Below the pieces are notes generated by a model that saw only the letters and a list, made by a program, of their open reading frames with translations, was not told the DNA's origin and searched no databases. From assembly GCA_937916365.1 (NCBI GenBank), contig CALFSY010000257.1, positions 1 through 24,992 of the forward strand: 24,992 bases of DNA, written 5' to 3'. Positions 1 to 6,834 of this stretch are shown here, piece by piece. Position numbers and translations under genes: made by a program. The stretch's first letter is position 1. Every line of letters begins with the position of its first letter. This DNA comes from an uncultured Jannaschia sp. Its GTDB lineage: Bacteria > Pseudomonadota > Alphaproteobacteria > Rhodobacterales > Rhodobacteraceae.

Positions 1-166
1 GGGCCTCGGGCGCCACAAACGCTAGGTTAGGCAGGGCCAATGCCCTGCCTAGACCCATAATATCGGCCGCCGATCCACCGCGACCATGCACCAGGACCAA
101 CCCCTTGTGCGCCAATCGTGGATTGGCCCCCCCAAACGTTAGCGAGATATTCGGGCCATTCCCCAT
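1..166 (-). CDS. Alpha/beta hydrolase (carboxylesterase/phospholipase type), partial
   Basis: Only the first 55 or so residues are present; the gene runs off the left edge. The translation begins MGNGPNISLTFGG and continues through a strand-plus-oxyanion-hole motif, LVLVHGRGGSAADIMGLG, which is typical of the esterase/phospholipase family of alpha/beta hydrolases (YpfH/MhqD-like). The start ATG (166-164) shares its A with the TAA stop of the upstream dioxygenase, a TAATG junction that implies translational coupling in one operon. The catalytic Ser, Asp and His would lie beyond the window. By analogy with Mhq-type loci the hydrolase may act on products of, or alongside, the ring-cleaving dioxygenase; that role is inference. 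The family call is firm, the substrate unknown. Confidence 0.8.
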   Translation of the reverse strand, partial: MGNGPNISLTFGGANPRLAHKGLVLVHGRGGSAADIMGLGRALALPNLAFVAPEA

Positions 167-1083
167 TATGCGACCTTTAGGGGCGGCAAAACCGCCTCGA
201 TCCGATCACGGTTTGCTTCATATTGGGGGGGCAGTTTTAGGGTTTCGCCCAAATGCGCCCGATCTTCATCCACGGCAAATCCGGGGGGATCGGTGGCAAT
301 TTCAAACAACACGCCGCCGGGTTCCCGGAAATAGATCGCATTGAAATACTGCCGATCAATCACAGGGGTCACATGATGCCCTGCGCTGGCGATCTTTTCG
401 CGCCATTCAAGCTGCACTGCGTTATCCTGGGCGCGAAAGGCCACGTGGTGAATTGTGCCTGCACCCGATCGCCCGATCGAAGGCGTGTCCGATCGCATCA
501 AATCAACCACCGCGCCCCGCGCGTCCCCCGGTGCCGTAAGCCGCAGCCGTTCGATCCCATTAACGGTTTCATGGCCGGTTTCTTCATATCCAAAAATATC
601 CTTCATCAACTGTGCAGTGGGTGCAATATCTTGTTCCCATAAGGTGACGGAATGAAATCCGTCAAGGGTTTCGTTGGAATTGCGCGTGGTTTCGATCAAT
701 TCCACCGGCGCGCCATCGGGATCGTGTAGGGTGATGACACGCTGACCAAATCGTTCCGTTGGTCCATTAAAATCAACCGCATCACTGGCTAACCGATCCA
801 TCCAGGCGTCGAATTGCCCGGCGGAAACGGCATAGGCATGGGCGCTGGCCATTCCAGGACCGGCGCGACCGGGGCCGGCATCGGCAAACGGAAAAAACGT
901 CATGATTGTGCCAGGCGATCCCGTGGTGTCCCCGTAATACAGGTGATAGGTGCCGGGGTCGTCGAAGTTCACGGTTTTTTTGACCAATCGTTGGTCCAGC
1001 TGTCGTGTATAAAAATCAGCATTTGCCTGCGGTGGGCCAGAAATGGCTGTAACGTGGTGAATACCGGGAATGGAACGTGTCAT
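166..1083 (-). CDS. Ring-cleaving dioxygenase, VOC (glyoxalase) superfamily
   Basis: The protein has 305 residues with two vicinal-oxygen-chelate modules. The first opens with GIHHVTAISGPPQANADFY near residues 7-25 (candidate metal ligand at H9/H10) and closes with DPDGAPVELIET. The second has TIHHVAFR near residue 211 and ends YFREPGGVLFEIATDPPGF, supplying the second His and the Glu. This layout and length match the MhqO/LinE-like family of Fe(II)-dependent ring-cleaving dioxygenases, cytoplasmic enzymes that open hydroquinone or catechol rings. A good ribosome binding site (AAGGAGG) precedes the ATG at 1083. Its stop overlaps the start of the downstream hydrolase, so the two form an operon. 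The exact substrate cannot be read from the sequence; glyoxalase-type annotations in databases would describe the same fold. Confidence 0.85.
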   Translation of the reverse strand: MTRSIPGIHHVTAISGPPQANADFYTRQLDQRLVKKTVNFDDPGTYHLYYGDTTGSPGTIMTFFPFADAGPGRAGPGMASAHAYAVSAGQFDAWMDRLASDAVDFNGPTERFGQRVITLHDPDGAPVELIETTRNSNETLDGFHSVTLWEQDIAPTAQLMKDIFGYEETGHETVNGIERLRLTAPGDARGAVVDLMRSDTPSIGRSGAGTIHHVAFRAQDNAVQLEWREKIASAGHHVTPVIDRQYFNAIYFREPGGVLFEIATDPPGFAVDEDRAHLGETLKLPPQYEANRDRIEAVLPPLKVA

Positions 1084-1174
1084 AATTGCCTCCTTATTTT
1101 ATGGCAGGTATTTGGCCCGGGTGGTTTGCGCCCAAGCTCTGCGCGATAACATGGGATATTCTAAAGCTGCGAAA

Positions 1175-1207
1175 ATAGACATGAATGAACCTATAGTGTG
1201 AGTCTAT
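1175..1207. promoter_or_regulatory. Possible operator upstream of the dioxygenase operon
   Basis: This lies in the roughly 190-base gap between the dioxygenase start and the end of znuB. ATAGAC at 1175-1180 is mirrored by GTCTAT at 1202-1207. The repeat sits about 95-125 bases upstream of the dioxygenase ATG, a reasonable place for a repressor or activator site. No regulator gene of the HxlR, MarR or LysR type is visible nearby. The arms are short and could be chance. I see no convincing terminator for znuB in the rest of the gap. Confidence 0.25.
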
Positions 1208-1276
1208 GCACATACCTGCTTGCCATACAAACTGATACCCCTATCATATCTGTTTTGTCTACAAATTAGCGCGATA

Positions 1277-2083
1277 TTAGCGTGGGGACTGTCGCCAAAA
1301 AGATTTTATATTTGCCAATAAGAAAAATAAAGCAGCAATGCAAACGATTGTAGGCCCAGCTGGTGTATCGACTTGATACGATACGGCCAATCCGCCAAGC
1401 GCCGAGGCCGCACCAATGCCCGCCGCGACCATGGCCATATGTTCCGGTGTGGTGGCAAATGGGCGCGCCGATGCGGCCGGTATAATGAGCAATGCCGTGA
1501 TCAACAGGGCGCCCACAACCTTAATCGCAACAGCCACCACAACCGCCAAGGCCACCATCAAAACCAATCGTTCCCGTTGCGGGAAAATGCCCGCTGCCAA
1601 GGCAAGATCGGGGTTAAGTGTTGTCATCAACAACGCCGCCCATCGCGCCCATAATAACAACACAACCGCGGCCCCCCCGCCCCATATCACCGCCATATCC
1701 GCATGACCGACCGCCAAAATATCACCGAACAGGTAACTGCTTAGATCCAAACGCACATCGGTCAAAAATGATACGGCCACCAAACCGGCGGCCAACGTCG
1801 AATGGGCCAGCACCCCCAACAACGTATCAATCCCCTGCCTTTGGGTGGATAGGACGAACACTGTGATCGCCATTGCCAAGGCCACAATTAAGGTGCCGAT
1901 GAAAATCGGCATCGAAAAAGCCAGCGCCAACGCGACCCCCAAAATTGCAGCGTGGGCGGTAGAATCCCCAAAATACGCCATGCGTCGCCATACAACGAAA
2001 CACCCCAACGGGGCCGCCGCCAAGGCAACACCCAACCCCGCCAAGGCTGCGCGCACCAAAAAATCATCCAACAGGGTGATCAT
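1277..2083 (-). CDS. znuB: Zinc ABC transporter membrane permease ZnuB
   Basis: This 268-residue, almost wholly hydrophobic protein forms the inner-membrane channel of the ZnuABC zinc importer. It has about eight membrane segments and the family signatures FVVWRRMAYFGDSTAHAAILG near residues 29-49 and a cytoplasmic stretch containing DTLLGVLAHSTLA that contacts the ATPase. The late segment GALLITALLIIPAASAR is also characteristic of ABC-3 (PF00950) permeases. Its ATG overlaps the znuC stop (ATGA at 2083-2080), so it is the last gene of zur-znuC-znuB. Length is normal for ZnuB and no defect is seen. The zinc assignment rests on the adjacent zur and the His-rich ZnuA rather than on the permease itself. 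Confidence 0.93.
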   Translation of the reverse strand: MITLLDDFLVRAALAGLGVALAAAPLGCFVVWRRMAYFGDSTAHAAILGVALALAFSMPIFIGTLIVALAMAITVFVLSTQRQGIDTLLGVLAHSTLAAGLVAVSFLTDVRLDLSSYLFGDILAVGHADMAVIWGGGAAVVLLLWARWAALLMTTLNPDLALAAGIFPQRERLVLMVALAVVVAVAIKVVGALLITALLIIPAASARPFATTPEHMAMVAAGIGAASALGGLAVSYQVDTPAGPTIVCIAALFFLLANIKSFWRQSPR

Positions 2084-2823
2084 TCCGCCGCTGCCACGGG
2101 CCTATGGTCGGCGTCGCCGTGGGGATGATTGTGCTGGTGTTTGTATATCGCCAACGCACCCTGTGCCCCGGTTCCAAACAACGCCTGATACGCGGGGGCG
2201 GCGACCACGTGTTCCGGCCGTCCGGCGCAACAGACACGCCCGTTTAGGCAAATCACCCGGTCCGATGCCGCCATAACCACGTGCAAATCATGGCTGACCA
2301 TCAAAACGGCACAGCCCGTGTCATTGCGCGTTTGTTCAATCCGCCGATAAAATGCTGCTGCACCAGGTTGGTCCAGGCCTTGCGTGGCCTCGTCCAAAAT
2401 CAAAAGGTTTGGTTTGGTTAATAACGCCCGCGCCAATAAAACCCGCTGAATCTGGCCACCGGATAGATCGGCTATTTGCCGATGGGCCAGCGTGCCACAT
2501 CCCGCACGATCCAAGGCATCCTGTGCGGTGGCGTCCCCGATACGCCGCGGTAAATCCAAAAACCGCCGCACAGTGATGGGTAGTGTTGGGTCAATGTGCA
2601 GTTTTTGGGGCACATAGCCGATATTTAACGTTGGGCGGCGATGGATATGCCCCGCAAAGGGGCGCACAGCACCAAGAATCACGCGCAGCAGCGTTGATTT
2701 ACCTGATCCGTTGGGGCCTACGATGGTGACAATTTCGCCCGGGTCGATATGAAAATCGACATCGGTCAAAACCTGCTGACCGCCCAATCGCACGTTCAGC
2801 CCCGCAATATCGACAAGCGTCAT
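2080..2823 (-). CDS. znuC: Zinc ABC transporter ATP-binding protein ZnuC
   Basis: This is the cytoplasmic ATPase that powers zinc import through ZnuB. Visible motifs are Walker A (GPNGSGKST), the Q-loop (GYVPQK), the ABC signature (LSGGQIQRV), Walker B followed by the catalytic Glu (NLLILDEATQGLD) and the switch His (MVSHDLHVV). I chose the ATG at 2823, giving 247 residues that begin MTLVDIAGLNVRL, because it overlaps the zur stop as ATGA (2823-2820). An upstream in-frame start at 2853 would add ten residues with no family resemblance. The C-terminus is His-rich (HQHNHPHGDADHR), as in many ZnuC proteins, and may bind zinc. Confidence 0.94.
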   Translation of the reverse strand: MTLVDIAGLNVRLGGQQVLTDVDFHIDPGEIVTIVGPNGSGKSTLLRVILGAVRPFAGHIHRRPTLNIGYVPQKLHIDPTLPITVRRFLDLPRRIGDATAQDALDRAGCGTLAHRQIADLSGGQIQRVLLARALLTKPNLLILDEATQGLDQPGAAAFYRRIEQTRNDTGCAVLMVSHDLHVVMAASDRVICLNGRVCCAGRPEHVVAAPAYQALFGTGAQGALAIYKHQHNHPHGDADHRPVAAAE

Positions 2824-3302
2824 GGCGCAACACCATCCTGACAGTTGGGGCACACACCTTCGACCTCAAGCACCATGCGTTCGATCGTGAATCCAATGGT
2901 TTGTGCGGTGCGGTGCATGGCGTCGCGTATGCCATGGCCCCAGATTTCGGCCACCACATCACATTGGCGACAGATTAGGAAAGCTGGGGCATGGTCCGCC
3001 CCGGGATGGTGGCAGGCGGCAAACGCATTTAACCGTTCGATCCGATGGGCAAAGCCATGTTTTGTTAGAAATTCCAATGCGCGATACACCACCGGCGGTT
3101 GTGATCCTAACCCCTCTGTCCGCAGAATATCCAAAATATCATACGCACCCAGGGCGTTGTGCCGGTTTAGCAAGATTTCCAACACCCGTCTGCGCACCGG
3201 TGTTAGGTGCAGCCCCCGCGCGGTGCATGTTGCCTCAACCCGTGATAGGGTGCGGGCGATACAGTGAGCATGATTGTGATGGGCGAATTCAACAAAGGAC
3301 AT
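2820..3302 (-). CDS. zur: Zinc uptake regulator Zur (Fur family)
   Basis: Zur represses zinc import genes when zinc is sufficient. The 160-residue protein has an N-terminal winged helix (LTPVRRRVLEILL, then GAYDILDIL and QPPVVYRALEFLTKHG) followed by a dimerisation and metal-binding half. Structural-zinc Cys pairs are visible as CRQC and CPNC, with a His-rich hinge (ACHHPGADHAPAFLIC). I chose MSFVEFAHHNHAH at 3302; an upstream in-frame start at 3353 lies within the Zur-box promoter region and adds 17 residues unlike the family. No strong ribosome binding site precedes the chosen start. It is the first gene of zur-znuC-znuB and diverges from znuA; the shared palindrome suggests autoregulation. 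The combination of Cys pairs and znu neighbours favours Zur over Fur or Mur. Confidence 0.93.
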   Translation of the reverse strand: MSFVEFAHHNHAHCIARTLSRVEATCTARGLHLTPVRRRVLEILLNRHNALGAYDILDILRTEGLGSQPPVVYRALEFLTKHGFAHRIERLNAFAACHHPGADHAPAFLICRQCDVVAEIWGHGIRDAMHRTAQTIGFTIERMVLEVEGVCPNCQDGVAP

Positions 3303-3315
3303 GGAAAGGTTCGCC

Positions 3316-3346
3316 TTGCTTGTTATTGCAGATGTTATGTTATAAT
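3316..3346 (+). promoter_or_regulatory. Putative znuA promoter
   Basis: A perfect -10 hexamer TATAAT lies at 3341-3346 inside the Zur-like palindrome. The best -35 is TTGCTT at 3316-3321 with a long 19-base spacer, so the -35 is uncertain. Transcription would begin near 3353 and give a leader of about 60 bases with a good ribosome binding site (AGGAGA at 3401-3406) before the ATG at 3413. Confidence 0.5.
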
Positions 3347-3354
3347 GTATCATG
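3331..3354. promoter_or_regulatory. Zur-box-like palindrome between zur and znuA
   Basis: A 24-base imperfect palindrome is centred on TTATAA (3340-3345), with matching outer ATG/CAT and inner TA steps on each side. Its AT-rich character agrees with alphaproteobacterial Zur operators. It covers the putative -10 elements of both divergent promoters, so a bound Zur dimer could silence zur-znuCB and znuA together. The palindrome is seen directly; Zur binding is inferred from position. Confidence 0.8.
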
Positions 3355-3363
3355 TCGTATCAA
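3334..3363 (-). promoter_or_regulatory. Putative zur-znuCB promoter
   Basis: On the minus strand TTGATA (3363-3358) and CATAAC (3339-3334) are separated by 18 bases, a fair sigma-70-type pair. The -10 lies inside the Zur-like palindrome. The inferred start of transcription near 3327 leaves a leader of about 25 bases before the zur ATG at 3302. Confidence 0.45.
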
Positions 3364-3412
3364 TCAACCGAAACACCAACATCACATATACATAACCGAT
3401 AGGAGACACAAA

Positions 3413-4519
3413 ATGCGAATCCGCACTTGGCGCGTGGGCTTGGCCGCGCTTGTAGGGATATTGGGCACACAACAGGTTGCGGCGGATGTGCCCCAGGTGG
3501 CCACAGATATTGCACCTGTTCATTCCCTAGTATCCATTGTGATGGCCGGGGTTGGAACACCCGATTTGGTTTTGCCGCCTGGTATATCCCCGCATTCGCA
3601 TTCCCTACGCCCGTCAGAGGCACGCGCCCTATCAGAGGCCGATTTGATTGTTTGGGTTGGCTCGGAATTGACCCCTTGGTTGGAACGTTCGTTGGACAAT
3701 TTGGGCGGTTCGTCCACACACCTAAGGTTATTAGAGGTGGATGGTATCACGCGCCTGAATTTCCGCGAAGGCGCGATATTTGACCAAACGATGCATGACG
3801 CAGACCACGACGATCATGCGCATCACGATGACCACGAAGACCACGAAGGCCATGACGATCACGAGGGTCATGACGACCACGCCCACGAAGATGACCACGG
3901 CGACCATGCGCATCACGATGACCACGACACAGAACACCACGATGATGGCACAGATCATGATAATCATGACGACCATGCCCATCACGATGATCACCACCAC
4001 GATCACGATGGGGTTGATCCCCATGCCTGGCTCAGCCCACAAAACGCCGCAATTTGGGTTGCGCGTATTGCCGAGGAATTAAGCACACTTGACCCCGACA
4101 ATGCCGATACCTATCGCGCCAATGCCGAAACCGCGCAGGCCGATCTTATGGCGTTGGATGCAGAAATCGCCCAACGCATAGCCGCGCTAGAGGGGGCGTT
4201 TGTTGTGTTTCACGATGCGTATCAGTATTTTGAAACCCGTTATGACGTGCAAACCGCCGGGGCCATCGCGTTGGGTGATGGTGTTGCGCCTGGGCCTGCC
4301 CGCCTTGCCGCGATCCGTGATGCGGTGCGTGAATTGTCCGTAAATTGTGTTTTAACCGAACCACAGTTTAACCCTGGATTGGCGCAAACAGTTGTAGAGG
4401 GAACCGACGCAACCATCGGATTGATTGATCCATTGGGCGCAACGTTTACCCCTGGCCCTACATTATATCCCGATCTTTTGCGGGGCATGGCACAAAGTTT
4501 TGAAGAATGCCTTGAATAA
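3413..4519 (+). CDS. znuA: Zinc ABC transporter periplasmic binding protein ZnuA
   Basis: ZnuA captures zinc in the periplasm and delivers it to ZnuBC. The 368-residue precursor starts at the ATG behind AGGAGA. A signal peptide of about 24 residues (ending near TQQVAA) leads into DVPQVATDIAPVHSLV. Expected zinc ligands are visible: H61 in ISPHSHS, H204 in VDPHAW and H267 in VFHDAYQYF. Cys312 (NCVLTEPQF) and Cys366 (EECLE) match the disulfide pair of known ZnuA proteins. Residues about 127-199 form an unusually long loop with about 28 His among Asp and Glu, a likely zinc sponge, and it contains a DNA-level direct repeat. It diverges from zur-znuCB across the Zur-like operator. A much earlier in-frame start at 2903 overlaps zur and is not credible. 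Confidence 0.95.
   Translation: MRIRTWRVGLAALVGILGTQQVAADVPQVATDIAPVHSLVSIVMAGVGTPDLVLPPGISPHSHSLRPSEARALSEADLIVWVGSELTPWLERSLDNLGGSSTHLRLLEVDGITRLNFREGAIFDQTMHDADHDDHAHHDDHEDHEGHDDHEGHDDHAHEDDHGDHAHHDDHDTEHHDDGTDHDNHDDHAHHDDHHHDHDGVDPHAWLSPQNAAIWVARIAEELSTLDPDNADTYRANAETAQADLMALDAEIAQRIAALEGAFVVFHDAYQYFETRYDVQTAGAIALGDGVAPGPARLAAIRDAVRELSVNCVLTEPQFNPGLAQTVVEGTDATIGLIDPLGATFTPGPTLYPDLLRGMAQSFEECLE
3815..3927 (+). repeat. Direct repeat inside the znuA His-rich loop
   Basis: A 23-base sequence at 3815-3837 (beginning CATGCGCATCACGATGACC) recurs identically at 3905-3927, exactly 90 bases (30 codons) later. Shorter degenerate copies of the DDH/HDDH-encoding unit lie between and after them. The in-frame spacing suggests that the loop grew by tandem duplication. 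Length differences between strains would be expected. Confidence 0.85.
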
Positions 4520-4537
4520 ATTACCTTATTAAAGATT

Positions 4538-4583
4538 GGGCGCACAGCATAAAAAGGGGGCAATTACCCCCGTATGTGCGCCC
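4538..4583 (+). terminator. Stem-loop after znuA, likely terminator
   Basis: GGGCGCACA (4538-4546) pairs perfectly with TGTGCGCCC (4575-4583), and an inner GGGGG (4556-4560) pairs with CCCCC (4567-4571) around a six-base loop. The structure starts 18 bases after the znuA stop. No T-run follows, so it may act as an mRNA-stabilising end or a non-canonical terminator rather than a classical intrinsic one. Confidence 0.6.
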
Positions 4584-4802
4584 ATCCCACCGGCGTGATG
4601 ATGGATGGTATTCTAAATGATCTTGCCGCCGTGGATATGAAAATGAAAAATTGTGTTTTTGCGTGAAAATCCAATCTTTAACGATAATTTAGGGTTTATG
4701 TTTGAAACAAAGACATTCGTGCAAGGGTCCAGTTAAGCAAGCAGGGTATTTCTATCCATTCAATCCATAACGCGATCCTTTGTCGTGGGGAATATACCTG
4801 CA

Positions 4803-4831
4803 TTGAAATCATTCAAAATGATCTGAATACT
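4803..4831 (+). promoter_or_regulatory. Putative promoter with embedded inverted repeat upstream of the ORF6N gene
   Basis: TTGAAA (4803-4808) and AATACT (4826-4831) are spaced by 17 bases. Between them lies a perfect six-base inverted repeat, ATCATT (4808-4813) and AATGAT (4817-4822), separated by CAA. A repressor site in the spacer is a common arrangement. The predicted start of transcription would fall at or just before the ATG at 4841, giving a nearly leaderless mRNA. The remaining 4584-4802 stretch is AT-rich and shows no gene or RNA that I can recognise. Confidence 0.35.
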
Positions 4832-4840
4832 TAGGTTTTT

Positions 4841-5740
4841 ATGTCTGACAAAACAAAAGAAAACCCATCACCACAGATTGCTGCACCCGCTGGCCACATC
4901 TTCAAACTGCGCGGGCGGCATGTGATGCTTGCATCTCGGGTGGCCGAAGTTTTTGGTGTTGAAACGCGGCAGATTGTCCAGAACATTAAAAACAACATTG
5001 AAAAATTTTCCGACCTTTACGCCTTTCAGATCACAAAAGATGAACAGAATGGTTTGAGATCATCGGCAATGATCCCAAAACCAGGCCGTGGCGGCAGCAG
5101 GGCGTTGCCATGGGTGATCACACAAAAAGGGGCGATCCGGCTGGCCACATTGATGGATAGCCCCAAAGCCATCGCAGCCGCAGACACGTTTATTGATGTC
5201 TTCACCGAGGTATTGATCCAAATTTATCAGGGCAAACAGCAGATTGAAATTTCCCAACCTGATCGGGTTGCACCGGATGAAAATGCGACCAATCAAATAC
5301 TCAGCATTCGCAAAAAGATTGCCAAGGCGGTTGACGACATCCTGGATACAGTGGTGGATGCAAAAACCAATGCGACCATCAAAGATGAGCTTGGCGATAT
5401 GGCCAGCGGTGTGCGATCACATCTAAGCGAATGGCTTAAAACCCGAAAGATCAGCAACGATAATGTAGAGGCCGACACCCTACTAACCCTTGAAAAAGCG
5501 CGCGACATCTATGAACGACGGCAGGCTGACCTTAAAGGCGCTGCACTTGATCGAGAACGAAAAGCACTTGAAAATATAGACAAAAAAATCGATTTGGTTG
5601 AGCGGCTGTGGAACATGCACAGACAGTTAGAACCCAACGCAGTTGTGCAAATGGTGGGCACCTACATACGCCCCACGCTATCACCCTCCGCGCAGAAAGA
5701 CGATAGGGTGATCGAACATCGGCGCGCGGACGACGGGTAA
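4841..5740 (+). CDS. ORF6N-domain protein (phage-type DNA-binding/antirepressor family)
   Basis: Residues about 20-125 of this 299-residue protein match the ORF6N domain found in phage antirepressor and KilA-N-linked proteins. Visible features are the opening FKLRGRHVMLASRVAEVFGV, NIKNNIEKFSDLYAFQIT, the Gly/Arg-rich turn KPGRGGSRALPWVITQKGAIRLA and the closing AIAAADTFIDVFTEVL. The remaining 170 residues are charged and probably helical (for example KARDIYERRQADLKG and ALENIDKKIDLVERL), with no family that I recognise. The gene stands alone between two metal-uptake operons, is visibly AT-richer than its neighbours and uses more AAA/AAT codons, all consistent with transfer from a phage or island. 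No integrase, att site or other phage gene is seen. DNA binding is the family expectation; the target is unknown. Confidence 0.8.
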   Translation: MSDKTKENPSPQIAAPAGHIFKLRGRHVMLASRVAEVFGVETRQIVQNIKNNIEKFSDLYAFQITKDEQNGLRSSAMIPKPGRGGSRALPWVITQKGAIRLATLMDSPKAIAAADTFIDVFTEVLIQIYQGKQQIEISQPDRVAPDENATNQILSIRKKIAKAVDDILDTVVDAKTNATIKDELGDMASGVRSHLSEWLKTRKISNDNVEADTLLTLEKARDIYERRQADLKGAALDRERKALENIDKKIDLVERLWNMHRQLEPNAVVQMVGTYIRPTLSPSAQKDDRVIEHRRADDG

Positions 5741-5756
5741 TGGCCCATAAGTATGC

Positions 5757-5786
5757 TTGAGGATTGGCCATCACATCACATATAAC
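5757..5786 (+). promoter_or_regulatory. Putative promoter of the troABCD-type operon
   Basis: TTGAGG (5757-5762) and TATAAC (5781-5786) are 18 bases apart in the short gap between the ORF6N gene and the binding-protein gene. Transcription would begin near 5793. Just downstream AAAATG and CATTTT (about 5807-5831) form a loose inverted repeat that could be a metal-regulator site, but its inner bases do not pair and I give it little weight. Confidence 0.45.
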
Positions 5787-5859
5787 CCTGCACATAAATG
5801 CCGCGTAAAATGTGTCTAGGTGCTGCATTTTTACCCTTTTTCGTAGGATTGATATCGTA

Positions 5860-6834
5860 ATGTGCATCAAACGCTTCATCCGATTTGTGTGTCTGGCTTT
5901 CATGATCGGGATCGGCGCATCGGGGGTGTCGTTTGCGCAAACTTCACCGCGGCCGCCGGTGAATGTTGTGGCCACCACGGGTATGATTGCCGATGCGGCC
6001 CGAGCCATCGGTGGTGACTTGGTTACAGTGGTGGCGCTGATGGGGCCGGGGGTGGACCCCCACGCCTATCGCCAAACGCGCGCCGATATTGTGGCCGCCG
6101 CCCGTGCCGATCTGGTGCTGTGGAATGGCCTGTATTTAGAGGCGCAGATGGAGGATTTTTTTCTCAACCTCGCGGATGAAATCACCGTGATTGCCGTTGC
6201 CGAAACTGTGCCCGAAGCATCTTTGATCGCTTCGGATGAATATGATGATCGGTTTGATCCGCACGTTTGGATGAACCCCAATCTTTGGTCCGGTGCGGTG
6301 GTGTCTATTCGGGATGCTTTGGTTGCAACGTATCCCGACGGCGCGGGAATTTTTGAACAAAATGCCGCCGCATATTTACAATCGCTGACCGATGTTGATG
6401 CCTATACACGCGATATTTTGGCGACAGTGCCCACACAGGCCCGCGTGTTGGTCACCGCCCACGATGCATTTCACTATTTTGGCACCACGCATGGGTTCGA
6501 GGTGGTGGGCATCCAGGGTATTTCCACCGAAAGCGAGGCCGGTTTGCGGCGTATCGCCGATTTGGTTGATCTATTGGTCACCCGCAACATCGGCGCGGTA
6601 TTTATAGAAAGCTCGGTTTCTGATCGCAACATCCGTGCCTTGGTCGAAGGTGCGGCGGCGCAAGGGCACCGCGTTGTCATTGGGGGGGAGCTATTTTCCG
6701 ATGCAATGGGCCCGCCCGGCACGTATGAGGGCACGTATGTTGGGATGATTGATCATAATGCTACAGTCATTGCGCGGGCCTTGGGCGGACAGGCGCCTGA
6801 ACGCGGAATGGTGGGCCGATTAGCGGCCGAATGA
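5860..6834 (+). CDS. troA: TroA-type Zn/Mn ABC transporter substrate-binding protein
   Basis: This 324-residue periplasmic protein has a signal peptide ending about residue 26 (GVSFA). Four expected metal ligands are visible: H68 (VDPHAY), H135 (FDPHVW), H201 (TAHDAFHYF) and D281 (FSDAMG). The ligand set and numbering nearly coincide with Treponema TroA (H68, H133, H199, D279), which binds Zn and Mn. The signatures GIQGISTESE, IFIESSV and YVGMIDHNATVIA are also TroA-like. Unlike the ZnuA upstream it has no His-rich loop. I chose the ATG at 5860 because it follows AGGA and opens a proper signal peptide; an in-frame start at 5812 adds 16 residues. The stop overlaps the ATPase start (ATGA at 6831). 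Manganese is the likely cargo because a Zur-linked zinc system is already present, but this is inference. Confidence 0.85.
   Translation: MCIKRFIRFVCLAFMIGIGASGVSFAQTSPRPPVNVVATTGMIADAARAIGGDLVTVVALMGPGVDPHAYRQTRADIVAAARADLVLWNGLYLEAQMEDFFLNLADEITVIAVAETVPEASLIASDEYDDRFDPHVWMNPNLWSGAVVSIRDALVATYPDGAGIFEQNAAAYLQSLTDVDAYTRDILATVPTQARVLVTAHDAFHYFGTTHGFEVVGIQGISTESEAGLRRIADLVDLLVTRNIGAVFIESSVSDRNIRALVEGAAAQGHRVVIGGELFSDAMGPPGTYEGTYVGMIDHNATVIARALGGQAPERGMVGRLAAE

Noticed and set aside
2903..3412. Upstream extension of the znuA frame
   Set aside because: It overlaps zur on the opposite strand and the Zur-like operator, while the ATG at 3413 has a good ribosome site and opens a signal peptide.
3790..4010. 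Repeated short units that could suggest a CRISPR-like array
   Set aside because: The units are in-frame coding repeats for His/Asp within znuA, with no spacers or constant repeat length.
3731..4042. Val/Met/Ile-rich minus-strand frame resembling a membrane peptide
   Set aside because: It is the antisense of the His/Asp codon repeat of znuA, which automatically yields Val/Met/Ile; no independent evidence.
4584..4802. AT-rich gap searched for a small RNA, att site or phage remnant
   Set aside because: No direct repeats, tRNA-like fold or coding signal could be supported by eye.
5807..5831. AAAATG...CATTTT inverted repeat as a Mur/MntR box for troA
   Set aside because: Only the outer six bases pair and the centre does not match a metal-regulator operator that I can recognise.
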